Origin: Desulfobulbus alkaliphilus
Lineage (GTDB): Bacteria; Desulfobacterota; Desulfobulbia; Desulfobulbales; Desulfobulbaceae
Length of the DNA: 64,000 bases
Assembly (NCBI RefSeq): GCF_016918545.1
Contig: NZ_JAFFQC010000008.1
Location: 1-64,000, forward strand
Direction: 5' to 3'
Shown one piece after another: positions 25,766-34,221 of the stretch. The notes beneath the pieces are model-generated. The model ran no database searches. It had not been told where the DNA came from and saw only the letters and a list, made by a program, of their open reading frames with translations. The position numbers were made by a program, and so were the translations under genes. The first letter of the stretch is position 1. Each line of letters begins with the position of its first letter.

Positions 25766-27043
25766 TTATCCCTGCCCGGCCCGGTGCCTGACCTCGCCGC
25801 CGACCATGCTCCAGGCGGCGCGCCCTTGCAGGCGCCAGTCAAGGAAGGGTGAATTACGGCTTTTGGAAACAACCCGGTCTACGCTGTACACATACTCGGC
25901 ATCCGGGTCGATGATGGTGACATCCGCGGCAACACCTGCCTGCAGCGTTCCCGCGGGCAGGCCAAGGATGGCTGCCGGATAAACGGCAAGCAGTTCCACC
26001 AGACGTTTTGCATCGAACAATCCGGCACGCACCATGGCCAGGGTCAGGGGCAGCACTGTTTCCAGGCCGATTATGCCGTTGGCCGCCGCATCGAACACGG
26101 TCTCTTTTTCGAGAATGGAATGAGGCGCATGGTCAGAGGCGATGGCGTCAAGGGTGCCGTCGGCCAGTGCCCTTCTGATTGCCTCCCGGTCCGCCGCGGA
26201 CCGCAGAGGCGGGTTCATCTTCATGTTGGTATCATAATCAACCAGCGCTTCATCGGTGAGGGTGAAGTAATGGGGCGCGGTTTCAGCGGTCACCCGGACT
26301 CCACGATCCTTGGCCCGCCGGATCAGGTCAACAGACATCTCGGTACTGACATGGGCGATATGCACCCGGGCGCCGACCCATTCCGCCAACGCCAGTTCCC
26401 GATACACCATGACCGATTCCGCGGCGGCCGGGATGCCCTTGAGCCCGAGCCTGGTCGACATGGCCCCTTCATGCATGACCCCCCTGCTCAAGGCGGCTTC
26501 CTCGCTGTGCGATATAACAATGAGGCCGAAATCACGGGCATATTCCAATGCTCTGCGCATCAACTGGGCATCATGCACCGGGCGGCCGTCATCGCTTACA
26601 GCGACCGCCCCCGCCGTTTTCAGGGCAGCGAATTCAGCCAGCTGCTTTCCCTCACCGCCCTTGCTGACGGCACCAACCGGATACACCCGAACCGAGGCCC
26701 CGGCAGCCCGGGCCAGGATGGTCGTGGTGACCGTTTCGCAGTCATTGACCGGCCGGGTATTGGGCATACAGGCAACCCCGGTGAACCCGCCGGCGGCAGC
26801 GGCCCGCGCGCCGGAGAGGATATCCTCCTTGTACTCTTCGCCGGGCTCGCGCAGATGGACATGCATATCGGTCAGCCCCGGCACCACCCAGCAACCAGCG
26901 GCATCGATGACCGGGGTGCCAGGCGGTGGTGCCTGATCAGGGGCGGCTATGATCCCGTCGATAATCAGCAACTCCCCGATTCGATCAGTGCTGGTGGAGG
27001 GATCGATAATGCGGCCGTTTGTTATTCGCCAGGAATTGTTCAT
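25766..27043 (-). CDS. pyrC: Dihydroorotase (class I)
   Basis: 425 residues from the ATG at 27043, which follows GGAGGATAC. The metal-binding motif DMHVHLREPG sits near residue 59, and later are MPNTRPVND, SHSEE, HIAHVSTE and ASDHAPH, all characteristic of class I dihydroorotases. It cyclises carbamoyl aspartate in pyrimidine synthesis. It is downstream of pyrB on the same strand, with MITE copy C lying between them. The pair probably form a physical PyrB-PyrC assembly, as in other bacteria with this class. Confidence 0.95.
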   Translation of the reverse strand: MNNSWRITNGRIIDPSTSTDRIGELLIIDGIIAAPDQAPPPGTPVIDAAGCWVVPGLTDMHVHLREPGEEYKEDILSGARAAAAGGFTGVACMPNTRPVNDCETVTTTILARAAGASVRVYPVGAVSKGGEGKQLAEFAALKTAGAVAVSDDGRPVHDAQLMRRALEYARDFGLIVISHSEEAALSRGVMHEGAMSTRLGLKGIPAAAESVMVYRELALAEWVGARVHIAHVSTEMSVDLIRRAKDRGVRVTAETAPHYFTLTDEALVDYDTNMKMNPPLRSAADREAIRRALADGTLDAIASDHAPHSILEKETVFDAAANGIIGLETVLPLTLAMVRAGLFDAKRLVELLAVYPAAILGLPAGTLQAGVAADVTIIDPDAEYVYSVDRVVSKSRNSPFLDWRLQGRAAWSMVGGEVRHRAGQG

Positions 27044-27075
27044 TGCGATGTATCCTCCGCGAAAAAACACATTAT

Positions 27076-27294
27076 CCAGAGTCCGTGGGCGTTCGTCCAT
27101 GCGTCAGCTGTATTGTCTGTGACCGTTCGATTAAAGTACACTTTATCGGACGGATACGGGCAAGGAAGATGGCATGCGGACGAACGCCCCGAAGGGTTGC
27201 TGGTGAAGGTTATTATCAAAGGTTCCACTGCAATTATAATTTGATGACAGCAAGATATATCCGCAACAAGCGTCCTGTCGTCACGGATTTACGG
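27076..27294 (-). repeat. MITE-like repeat, copy C (long form, reverse), inserted at the pyrB stop
   Basis: 219 bp. Flanked by a perfect 5-bp duplication ATTAT (27071-27075 and 27295-27299). The right-hand copy of ATTAT includes the pyrB stop codon, so the insertion happened exactly at the stop without changing the protein. It separates pyrB from pyrC. Confidence 0.9.
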
Positions 27295-27295
27295 A

Positions 27296-28228
27296 TTATG
27301 CATTCCCCATGACCAGATAAAGCAGGGCCATGCGAACCGCCACTCCATTGGTCACCTGGTCGAGAATGACGGAGCGGGCACCATCGGCAACGTCGGGGGT
27401 CAATTCCACTCCCCGGTTGACCGGCCCCGGATGCATGATCAGCGCATCGGGCCGGGCAAGAGAAAGAACCTCGCTGGTAATACCGAAATAGCGGGCATAT
27501 TCGCGCAGCGACGGCAGGAGGGGATCGTTTTGCCGTTCCCTCTGGATGCGGAGGGTCATGACCACATCCGCATCGCGGACCGCCTGCTCCAGCGAGGTGC
27601 AAACCGTGGCTCCCAGGTTGTCGATCCCATGGGGGATCAAAGTCGAGGGGCCGTAGACAAAGACCTCGGACCCCATTGTGGTAAAGCCTTCAATATTGGA
27701 ACGGGCCACCCTGCTGTGGGTAATATCGCCAATAATGGCAATTTTCAGCCCCGCAAGGCTGCCCCTGTGCTCCTTGACGGTCATCAGGTCAAGCAAACCC
27801 TGGGAGGGGTGTTCATGGGCGCCATCTCCGGCGTTAATCACGGCTGCATTGACGTGGCGACTGAGCAGATGCGGTGCACCGGAACTGGAATGACGAAGGA
27901 CGATGATATCCGGATGCATGGCGGAAATGTTTCTGGCCGTATCTATCAGCGTCTCCCCCTTGGTTGCACTGCTGGTGGATGCGGAGATGTTAAAGGTATC
28001 AGCACTCATCCTTTTGGCCGCCACTTCAAAAGACAGGCGGGTACGGGTGGAGGGTTCAAAAAAAAGATTGATGATGGTATGCCCGCGAAGCGTGGGGACC
28101 TTCTTGATGGGCCGGGAGGAAATTTCTTTGAAGGAATCGGCGGTGTTGAGGATATGATCGATATCTTCACGAGCGAACTGATGCATATCGAGAATATGCC
28201 GGTGGGTGAAATCCATACCGGGAGCCAT
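27296..28228 (-). CDS. pyrB: Aspartate carbamoyltransferase catalytic subunit
   Basis: 310 residues. The carbamoyl-phosphate motif [12 protein letters not shown] is clear, along with the [11 protein letters not shown] segment and the C-terminal [11 protein letters not shown], diagnostic for PyrB. It joins carbamoyl phosphate and aspartate, the first committed step of pyrimidine synthesis. No regulatory pyrI is present. The stop codon lies in the target duplication of MITE copy C. lepB lies upstream on the same strand. Confidence 0.96.
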   Translation of the reverse strand: MAPGMDFTHRHILDMHQFAREDIDHILNTADSFKEISSRPIKKVPTLRGHTIINLFFEPSTRTRLSFEVAAKRMSADTFNISASTSSATKGETLIDTARNISAMHPDIIVLRHSSSGAPHLLSRHVNAAVINAGDGAHEHPSQGLLDLMTVKEHRGSLAGLKIAIIGDITHSRVARSNIEGFTTMGSEVFVYGPSTLIPHGIDNLGATVCTSLEQAVRDADVVMTLRIQRERQNDPLLPSLREYARYFGITSEVLSLARPDALIMHPGPVNRGVELTPDVADGARSVILDQVTNGVAVRMALLYLVMGNA

Positions 28229-28340
28229 ACTGTATCCTCCGGAAATCGTACACGTTCAGCAGTTGCAGGCAAAGGATTCCCTTCCCTGATACCCGAAACA
28301 GCCCATTGCCACCACAAAAGGTGGCGGGCAACGATTTATT

Positions 28341-28445
28341 CCTGAATCCATGACGGCTGGACTCTTGTTTTTGATTTATTATGCTGTAATCAGCTAATAA
28401 GTAGGCGATTTCTTGACAATTCGCCTTCACCGGCCGCCCACCTTG
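28341..28445 (+). repeat. MITE-like repeat, copy D (truncated right end)
   Basis: Left end CCTGAATCCATGACGG, the ATTATGCTGTAATCAG core and CACCGGCCGCCCACCTTGA are recognisable. The right inverted end is missing, so this is a decayed copy. It lies between lepB and pyrB. Confidence 0.75.
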
Positions 28446-28507
28446 AGCAGAACAAGCAGACCGGCAAACCTTTCAACCCGCTGCACGACAGCCTGCTTGT
28501 CGATGGA

Positions 28508-29158
28508 TCAATGGACGCTGTCCCCCAACCGGTTCCACCTGATGGAGCGAAGACGATCGATGGAAAACAAAGGCAGTTGCACATCCCAGGACCAGTAAAT
28601 TCTCCATGCTTTCCCTCGAACCGCCGACATATCGACAAACCCCCAGAATCGGCCGTCAAAGGAATTATCGCGATTGTCCCCCATGACGAAAAGCTGCTCG
28701 GGAGGAACGGTCACCGGCCCGAAATTATCTCGAGGCGCAACCGAGGCCGGCAAGATCATGGGGTCGAGAAAAACACCGTGGGTGTCGGGAAAAAGTGTCC
28801 CGTTGATATAAAGATTTTTATCCTTGATCTCGATACGATCACCAGGAACACCGTGTACCCTTTTAATATAGTCCAGCGAGGGGTCCTGGGGAAATTTGAA
28901 GACAATGATATCTTCAATCCCCGGCTGGGTGATCGGCAGCAAAACCGTGCCGGTGAAGGGCATCCTGATGCCATAGATGAATTTACTGACCAGAAGATGA
29001 TCGCCGATCTGCAGGGTCGGCAGCATGGATCCGGACGGGATCTTGAAAGCCTGCACCACAAAGGTGCGGATAAAAAGAGCCAGGAGAACAGCAATGAGAA
29101 TCGCCTCCACGTTCTCACGCAAACCGGATTTTTTCTTAGCTGTGCTGGATGTTGCCAC
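28508..29158 (-). CDS. lepB: Signal peptidase I
   Basis: 216 residues. An N-terminal membrane anchor (ILIAVLLALFIRTFVVQAF) leads into the catalytic serine motif IPSGSMLPTL, the lysine motif DYIKRVHGVPGD, and the C-terminal box GDNRDNSFDGRFWG. It cleaves signal peptides from exported proteins at the periplasmic face of the inner membrane. It is divergent from the pilM operon across a 320-base AT-rich gap. Confidence 0.96.
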   Translation of the reverse strand: MATSSTAKKKSGLRENVEAILIAVLLALFIRTFVVQAFKIPSGSMLPTLQIGDHLLVSKFIYGIRMPFTGTVLLPITQPGIEDIIVFKFPQDPSLDYIKRVHGVPGDRIEIKDKNLYINGTLFPDTHGVFLDPMILPASVAPRDNFGPVTVPPEQLFVMGDNRDNSFDGRFWGFVDMSAVRGKAWRIYWSWDVQLPLFSIDRLRSIRWNRLGDSVH

Positions 29159-29478
29159 TGGGAAAACCTTGGGGAAGAAGAAAAAAGTAAAAAAAATTAA
29201 ACAAAACCATGTAAACGAAAAAAAAGCTTCATCGCAAGAAAATAACGATCGCCTTGAAAGTTAATTTTATTAATTTCATACAATTAAAAGCAAAAAAATT
29301 CAAACTACCTTTCCGAAATCAGCTTTGTCGCCGAATTTCCCGCCGGAAGAAAATCAAAAAAATTGCACTCGCTTCTTGACAAAGTACCTTTTTTATGTGC
29401 TTAATACAATCAGATAAAAAACACTTAGAATCTCCGCCGTTACTTGGTTTCATCCACTCTGAACAAGACGAGAAGAAC
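29159..29478. promoter_or_regulatory. AT-rich divergent promoter region, lepB / pilM
   Basis: 320 bases between divergent genes, much richer in A/T than its surroundings (poly-A stretches at 29180-29310). A possible sigma-70 promoter for pilM has TTGACA at 29376-29381 and CTTAAT at about 29400. The lepB promoter must lie in the same gap, but I cannot place it. Confidence 0.4.
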
Positions 29479-30525
29479 ATGGGCAAAAAGGAGAACCTGA
29501 TCACAGGTATCGATATCGGTTCACATGCCGTTAAAATCTGCCAGTTGCAGAAAACCGGGAAGGGCTACAAACTCCTGGCGCTCGGCAGCATGGCCATCCC
29601 CCCGGGGAGCGTGGAAGACGGGGTGCTCGAGGAACCCGATGAGGTGAGGAAGGCCATAGCCGCCCTGCTGAAAAACCTGAAAATCAAGAATACAAAAATT
29701 GGTATCTCCATATCCGGATATTCGGTAATCGTCAAGAAAATCAATCTTGAAACCATGGATGACGATTCCCTGGCCGAATATATCAAGGCCGAAGCGGAAC
29801 AATACATCCCCTTTGACATTGACGATGTGTATCTCGATTTCCAGAAACTCCCGCCCAGAAAAGAAGGATCAGACCAGATTGAAGTCATGCTGGTGGCCGC
29901 CAAAAAAGAGGTGATCAATGATTACCTCGATATGCTCCATAAGCTCAAACTCAAAACCGTGCTTGTTGATGTGGACGGATTCGCCCTGGAAAATATCTGG
30001 GAAACAACGACGGATGCACCCGGTAACGTGGCCCTGGTCGATATCGGCGCCTCCAAGATGAACATCAACATCATATCTGACGGTGTCTCGGTGCTGGCGC
30101 GTGATATTATCGTCGGCAGTGAACAGCTCACCGAGCAACTGGCCAATGCCCTGGAGATCGAATACGAGCAAGCCGAACAAATCAAACTGGGATTGGTTGC
30201 GGCCGAAGAACAGCGCGAGAAAATCGAGGAGATTTTCACCCGCACCTGTACCCAATGGGTTTTGGAAATCAAAAAAGCCATCGACCTCTATCTCGCCAAC
30301 AATCCGGACAAGCCCTTGATCTCCCTGGTCCTGAGCGGCGGTGGCTCGAAGGTGACCGGCCTGCAGGAATATATCCATAAGGAAACAGGTTTGCCGGTCA
30401 TTGCCTTCAATCCCTTCCAAAATATGATCTGCGATGAAAAGAAATTTGACCGCGAGTATCTCGAATCAATAGCGCCAGAGATGGCTATTGCCACCGGTCT
30501 TGCTATCCGACCAGCAGCTTTTTAA
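29479..30525 (+). CDS. pilM: Type IV pilus assembly protein PilM
   Basis: 348 residues from the ATG at 29479. It is an actin-like ATPase related to FtsA: the phosphate-1 motif GIDIGSHAVKICQL at the N-terminus, the SHS2-like region, VALVDIGASKMNINI (phosphate 2) and LVLSGGGSKVTGL (adenosine motif). The conserved TVLVDVDGFAL segment is typical of PilM. PilM binds the cytoplasmic tail of PilN, encoded next, and connects it to the ATPases. The genes pilM-N-O-P follow in standard order. Confidence 0.96.
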   Translation: MGKKENLITGIDIGSHAVKICQLQKTGKGYKLLALGSMAIPPGSVEDGVLEEPDEVRKAIAALLKNLKIKNTKIGISISGYSVIVKKINLETMDDDSLAEYIKAEAEQYIPFDIDDVYLDFQKLPPRKEGSDQIEVMLVAAKKEVINDYLDMLHKLKLKTVLVDVDGFALENIWETTTDAPGNVALVDIGASKMNINIISDGVSVLARDIIVGSEQLTEQLANALEIEYEQAEQIKLGLVAAEEQREKIEEIFTRTCTQWVLEIKKAIDLYLANNPDKPLISLVLSGGGSKVTGLQEYIHKETGLPVIAFNPFQNMICDEKKFDREYLESIAPEMAIATGLAIRPAAF

Positions 30526-30531
30526 AACATC

Positions 30532-31101
30532 ATGATCAAAATAAACCTCCTTCCCGTTCGGGACATCAAACGTCGCATCAGGGCCAAAAAAGAGATTTAT
30601 CTTGCCCTGACTGCTTTTCTCGCCCTTATCGTTCTCCTGACCCTGCTGGCGCTTTTCCGCATCAACACCATCAATGCCATGCAGGATGAGAACCGGAAAC
30701 TGCAGCGCGAGAAGGAGCAGTATACGCACATATTAAATGAAATCAAAAAGCTGGAAGCCGACAAACAGATAATCGAAACCCGGATCGGTGTCATAGAACA
30801 ACTCAACCAATCCTCATCCCTGACCGTCCGGGTCATGGATGAGGTTGCCAGGATGACGCCGCCGCAGCGCATGTGGTTGACCGGCCTTTCCCAAACCGGA
30901 TCCTCCCTGCGCCTGACAGGGATGGCTCTGGACAACCAGACTGTCGCCGCATTCATGGATGATCTGACCAGTTCTCCCTTGATAGGTAATGTTGTGCTGG
31001 CAAACTCCTCGCTGCAAAGATTCGCCGAACGGGACTTGATCCAATTTTCAATCTCCTGCAGTGTATCCATCCCGGACCCCCAGACTCTCACCCAGGATTA
31101 A
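30532..31101 (+). CDS. pilN: Type IV pilus assembly protein PilN
   Basis: 189 residues. The N-terminus MIKINLLPVRD is the conserved PilM-binding motif. A membrane helix (~residues 23-42), a coiled coil (LQREKEQYTHILNEIKKLEA) and the periplasmic domain with MWLTGLSQTGSSLRLTG follow. It forms the PilN-PilO inner-membrane heterodimer. Starts 6 bases after pilM. Confidence 0.95.
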   Translation: MIKINLLPVRDIKRRIRAKKEIYLALTAFLALIVLLTLLALFRINTINAMQDENRKLQREKEQYTHILNEIKKLEADKQIIETRIGVIEQLNQSSSLTVRVMDEVARMTPPQRMWLTGLSQTGSSLRLTGMALDNQTVAAFMDDLTSSPLIGNVVLANSSLQRFAERDLIQFSISCSVSIPDPQTLTQD

Positions 31102-31118
31102 AACACAGGTCGCAACTG

Positions 31119-31760
31119 ATGATTGCCGGTAAACAACAGTTAAAATTCGATCTTTTCATTGAAAAGAAATATCTGCCTCTGGAAAGGAAAGTCAAGGTGT
31201 TGATCTGCCTCGCCGCCCTGCTCATTCCCGCGGCCTTGTTTTATTTTTTCCTGTTTCAGCCGCAATCGACCAGAATGGCCTCGTTAACCAACCAGATCAG
31301 AGTCTCCACGGAAGAATTACGGACGGTGCAACGGGCGGCAAGAGAGCTGCCCAGGCACCAGCAGGAATTCGCCGCTGTCCAGCAACAATTCGAGGAATTG
31401 TCCGTGCTGCTGCCCACCAGCCAGGAAATTCCCGATCTCCTGCGCAATATATCCGATCTGGGCAGAAGGGCCGGACTGGATTTTTTATCGTTCGTACCCG
31501 GAGCGGAAATCCCCCGGGATTTCTTCGCTGAGATACCTGTCGATATCAGAATCAGAGGGCCCTACCACAACCTGGGTGCCTTTCTCGACGCGGTCAGCAA
31601 GCTGGACCGGATTGTCACGGTCAACAATATCAGCATGGACAAGGCAGGGGAAGAAGGGACGGAAATACTGCTCAACTCTTCCTGTCGCCTTTTGACCTAC
31701 CGTTTCACCAACATCGCGCTGCAACCGGCGGAGGAGCAGTCCCGGCCAAGACGCCGGTAA
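31119..31760 (+). CDS. pilO: Type IV pilus assembly protein PilO
   Basis: 213 residues. Short cytoplasmic tail, membrane helix (residues ~25-48), coiled coil, then the PilO domain with VLLPTSQEIPDLLRNISDLG and PVDIRIRGPYHNLGAFLDAV, typical for the family. It pairs with PilN and contacts PilP. The C-terminal ~15 residues are Arg/Gln-rich. Confidence 0.95.
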   Translation: MIAGKQQLKFDLFIEKKYLPLERKVKVLICLAALLIPAALFYFFLFQPQSTRMASLTNQIRVSTEELRTVQRAARELPRHQQEFAAVQQQFEELSVLLPTSQEIPDLLRNISDLGRRAGLDFLSFVPGAEIPRDFFAEIPVDIRIRGPYHNLGAFLDAVSKLDRIVTVNNISMDKAGEEGTEILLNSSCRLLTYRFTNIALQPAEEQSRPRRR

Positions 31761-31811
31761 ACAGACATCGGTTACGCATATTCATCACCTTTGTTTCCAT
31801 GGATCGCACCT

Positions 31812-32336
31812 ATGCGGATTTATTTACCCTGTACATTTTCAGCTCGTGCACTTGTCGGTCTCGCCATCCCGGTTTTCTGGCTGGCGGTAACCACCTGCAC
31901 CTTTGCCCGGGACATTGACGAAACCAGCACCGATGCAAGTGGCGCCCCCTCGTTGGAAGCCCCCTTTGTGTACCAGACCGAGGGCCGGCCGGACCCCTTC
32001 AAGCCCTTTATTACCCCGCGGCCACCCATCCCCCAGCGCCTGGATCCGGACGAAATTGTCGAAGTTGAGGCTGAATTGACCGGCATGCAGCTTTTCGAGC
32101 CAGGTCAGTTGACTCTGGTCGGTATTCTCGGCAGTGGTAGTAAGAGGATTGCCATGGTCGAGGATCAAACTCACCAGGGATACCTCTTGCAAGAAGGCAT
32201 GCTCATCGGCAGGAGGGGGGTGGTCACCAGGATAGAGCCTCAACAGGTCATCATTACGGAAACAGCGTATACTCGAGCAGGCGAAGAAGTTCAGGATACG
32301 ATAATAATGCGACTGACAAAAGAGGGAGATAGATAG
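31812..32336 (+). CDS. pilP: Type IV pilus assembly lipoprotein-type protein PilP
   Basis: 174 residues from 31812; an in-frame ATG at 31791 is possible. The signal segment (LVGLAIPVFWLAVTTCTFA) contains a Cys but no good lipobox, so it may be anchored rather than lipidated. The PilP motif GRPDPFKPFI and the beta domain (LTLVGILGSGSKRIAMVEDQ ... GYLLQEGMLIGRRGVVTRI) are clear. It joins PilN/O to the secretin complex. Confidence 0.92.
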   Translation: MRIYLPCTFSARALVGLAIPVFWLAVTTCTFARDIDETSTDASGAPSLEAPFVYQTEGRPDPFKPFITPRPPIPQRLDPDEIVEVEAELTGMQLFEPGQLTLVGILGSGSKRIAMVEDQTHQGYLLQEGMLIGRRGVVTRIEPQQVIITETAYTRAGEEVQDTIIMRLTKEGDR

Positions 32337-32338
32337 AT

Positions 32339-34189
32339 ATGGCTCGTTTTTCTCCAGGATTTTATACTCAAGGGCTTGGCACAACCCTCTGTGTTTTGCT
32401 GCTGACCCTGTGCGTTTCCTCCCCCTCCGTCGCCCAGGATGCGGCAACGGAAATCGAATCCATCACCTGGCGCATGATCGAATCCCAGACGGAGATACGG
32501 ATCAAAGGCTCCCGACCGCTTCTCTTTACCGCATACGAACTGCCCAGCCCACCAAGAATTATCATCGATATTGCCGAAGCCCGACCTGCCGCCAACCTGA
32601 CCGCGGAATTACCCGCCCATGAGGCCTTCACCCTGTCCGTGGCCGAGGTGGCAGATGCCCAGCCCCCCATCACCCGGCTGACTTTTTCCCTGACGGAGTC
32701 CACGCCCTTCACATCAATGCTGGCGGACAACGAAATTCTCCTCTCTTTTGCCGTCCCTGGCAGTCCGGGGGTCCCCACAGCGGGGGAAAACCCGGTCTCC
32801 CAGCTGACAGCACTTCAGGTTGTCCCCCAACCGGGCACCACCGTGGTCCGTTTCCTGACCAGCGACCCCATCACTGACTACTCCCATGGAGTTCTCGAAG
32901 GCGAGGGATCAGCACCGCCCCGGCTCTATATCGACTTGAATGCAATCACAATGGACGCATCACTGCCAAGGGAACAGGCAGTCGGCACGGCACTGGCGAG
33001 AATCAGGTTGGCTCCACGGGGCTCTGGGGTACGCGCGGTCCTGGATTCCGGTCTCGATACCCTGTTCCCGTATACCATTCATACGGCGGAGACCGGGCTT
33101 GAAGTGCGCATCAACGAAACGGCTCGGCAGGATCAGGTCAGCCGCCTGATCAATCAAAATCTGGATGTCGAAGAGCATCTCCCCTCCATTGACCCCCTTG
33201 CCACCAGACTGTCTCCCCAGGCCCAGCAGCAGCAGATGGAAGATGCTTTTCTTTTCTCCGGCTACACCCGGGAAAGGATCTCGGTCGAATTCCAGAAGAT
33301 GGACCTGCACAATGTGTTCAATTTTCTCCGCCACGTCAGCGGAGTCAATATCGTTGTCGACGAATCGGTCCGGGGATCGCTGACCCTGGTGCTGGACGAA
33401 GTTCCCTGGGATTTTGCCCTGGACATCATCCTCAACCTCAAGGGTCTCGAAAAAGAAGAACGGTTCAATACCCTGGTTATCTATCCAAAAGGACGAGAAT
33501 TCGTCTGGCCCCAGCAGGCTGAAGCAAGGCTCAGTTTCCAGACCGACCTGGAAGTTGTCGAGCAGGAAGCCCTGCTGATTCGACAAATTGAAGATCAACC
33601 CCCCGGGGTCATGGAAGCCAAACAGATCATGGCCCGCGCCCGGGATTTTGAACAACGGGGTGACATTGAAACCGCGGTGCAACTCTATGAAGAGGCCCTG
33701 GCCAAGTGGAGCGACAACAGCCAGATTGCCAACAAAATCGCTTCGCTGTACCTGGTCCAGCTTCGCCAGAACGCCAGAGCCTTGTATTTTGCCCGAGTGG
33801 CCCTCGATCTGGATGCGACCAACAGCATGGCCGCGCTCAATGCCGCCATCGCGGCGGCCAATATGCAGGACAATCAACTGGCCCGACAATACTTTGAACA
33901 GAGCCTCAACATCGATAAACCCTCTAAAGAAGCTTTGCTCAGTTTTGCCGCTTTCAGCGAACATCAGCAGCGATACGCCGATGCGCTGCGAGTTCTCGAC
34001 ATGCACAGATCCCTCTACGGTGACGACCTTAACTCCATGATCGCCACGGCACGGGTGTATGACAAAATGGGGAACCAGGAGAAAGCCACTGCAACCTATC
34101 AGGCCATCCTGTTGTCCGGATTCCGTATCTCACCGGATTTAGCACAATATATCAATGCGCGGGTTACCATTTCTCAACCGATGTATTAA
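32339..34189 (+). CDS. AMIN-STN-TPR protein: PilQ-like N-terminal half without a secretin core
   Basis: 616 residues, in the position of pilQ. After a signal peptide come two AMIN-type domains (about 37-135 and 150-270; IIIDIAEARPA and LYIDLNA) that bind peptidoglycan in PilQ. Then an STN/N0 domain (~310-390; RISVEFQKMDLHNVFNFLRHVSGVNIVVDE ... VPWDFALDIIL) is seen, exactly as in PilQ. Instead of a secretin barrel, the last ~180 residues are TPR-like helices (AVQLYEEALAKWSDN, ARVALDLDATNSMAALNAAI, ARQYFEQSLNI). The secretin core is supplied by the next gene. I infer a split PilQ, with this protein as the periplasmic anchor or assembly factor of the ring. Confidence 0.8.
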   Translation: MARFSPGFYTQGLGTTLCVLLLTLCVSSPSVAQDAATEIESITWRMIESQTEIRIKGSRPLLFTAYELPSPPRIIIDIAEARPAANLTAELPAHEAFTLSVAEVADAQPPITRLTFSLTESTPFTSMLADNEILLSFAVPGSPGVPTAGENPVSQLTALQVVPQPGTTVVRFLTSDPITDYSHGVLEGEGSAPPRLYIDLNAITMDASLPREQAVGTALARIRLAPRGSGVRAVLDSGLDTLFPYTIHTAETGLEVRINETARQDQVSRLINQNLDVEEHLPSIDPLATRLSPQAQQQQMEDAFLFSGYTRERISVEFQKMDLHNVFNFLRHVSGVNIVVDESVRGSLTLVLDEVPWDFALDIILNLKGLEKEERFNTLVIYPKGREFVWPQQAEARLSFQTDLEVVEQEALLIRQIEDQPPGVMEAKQIMARARDFEQRGDIETAVQLYEEALAKWSDNSQIANKIASLYLVQLRQNARALYFARVALDLDATNSMAALNAAIAAANMQDNQLARQYFEQSLNIDKPSKEALLSFAAFSEHQQRYADALRVLDMHRSLYGDDLNSMIATARVYDKMGNQEKATATYQAILLSGFRISPDLAQYINARVTISQPMY

Positions 34190-34221
34190 CCGGCTGCAGA
34201 CTGTATCAGAGGATTGATTCA

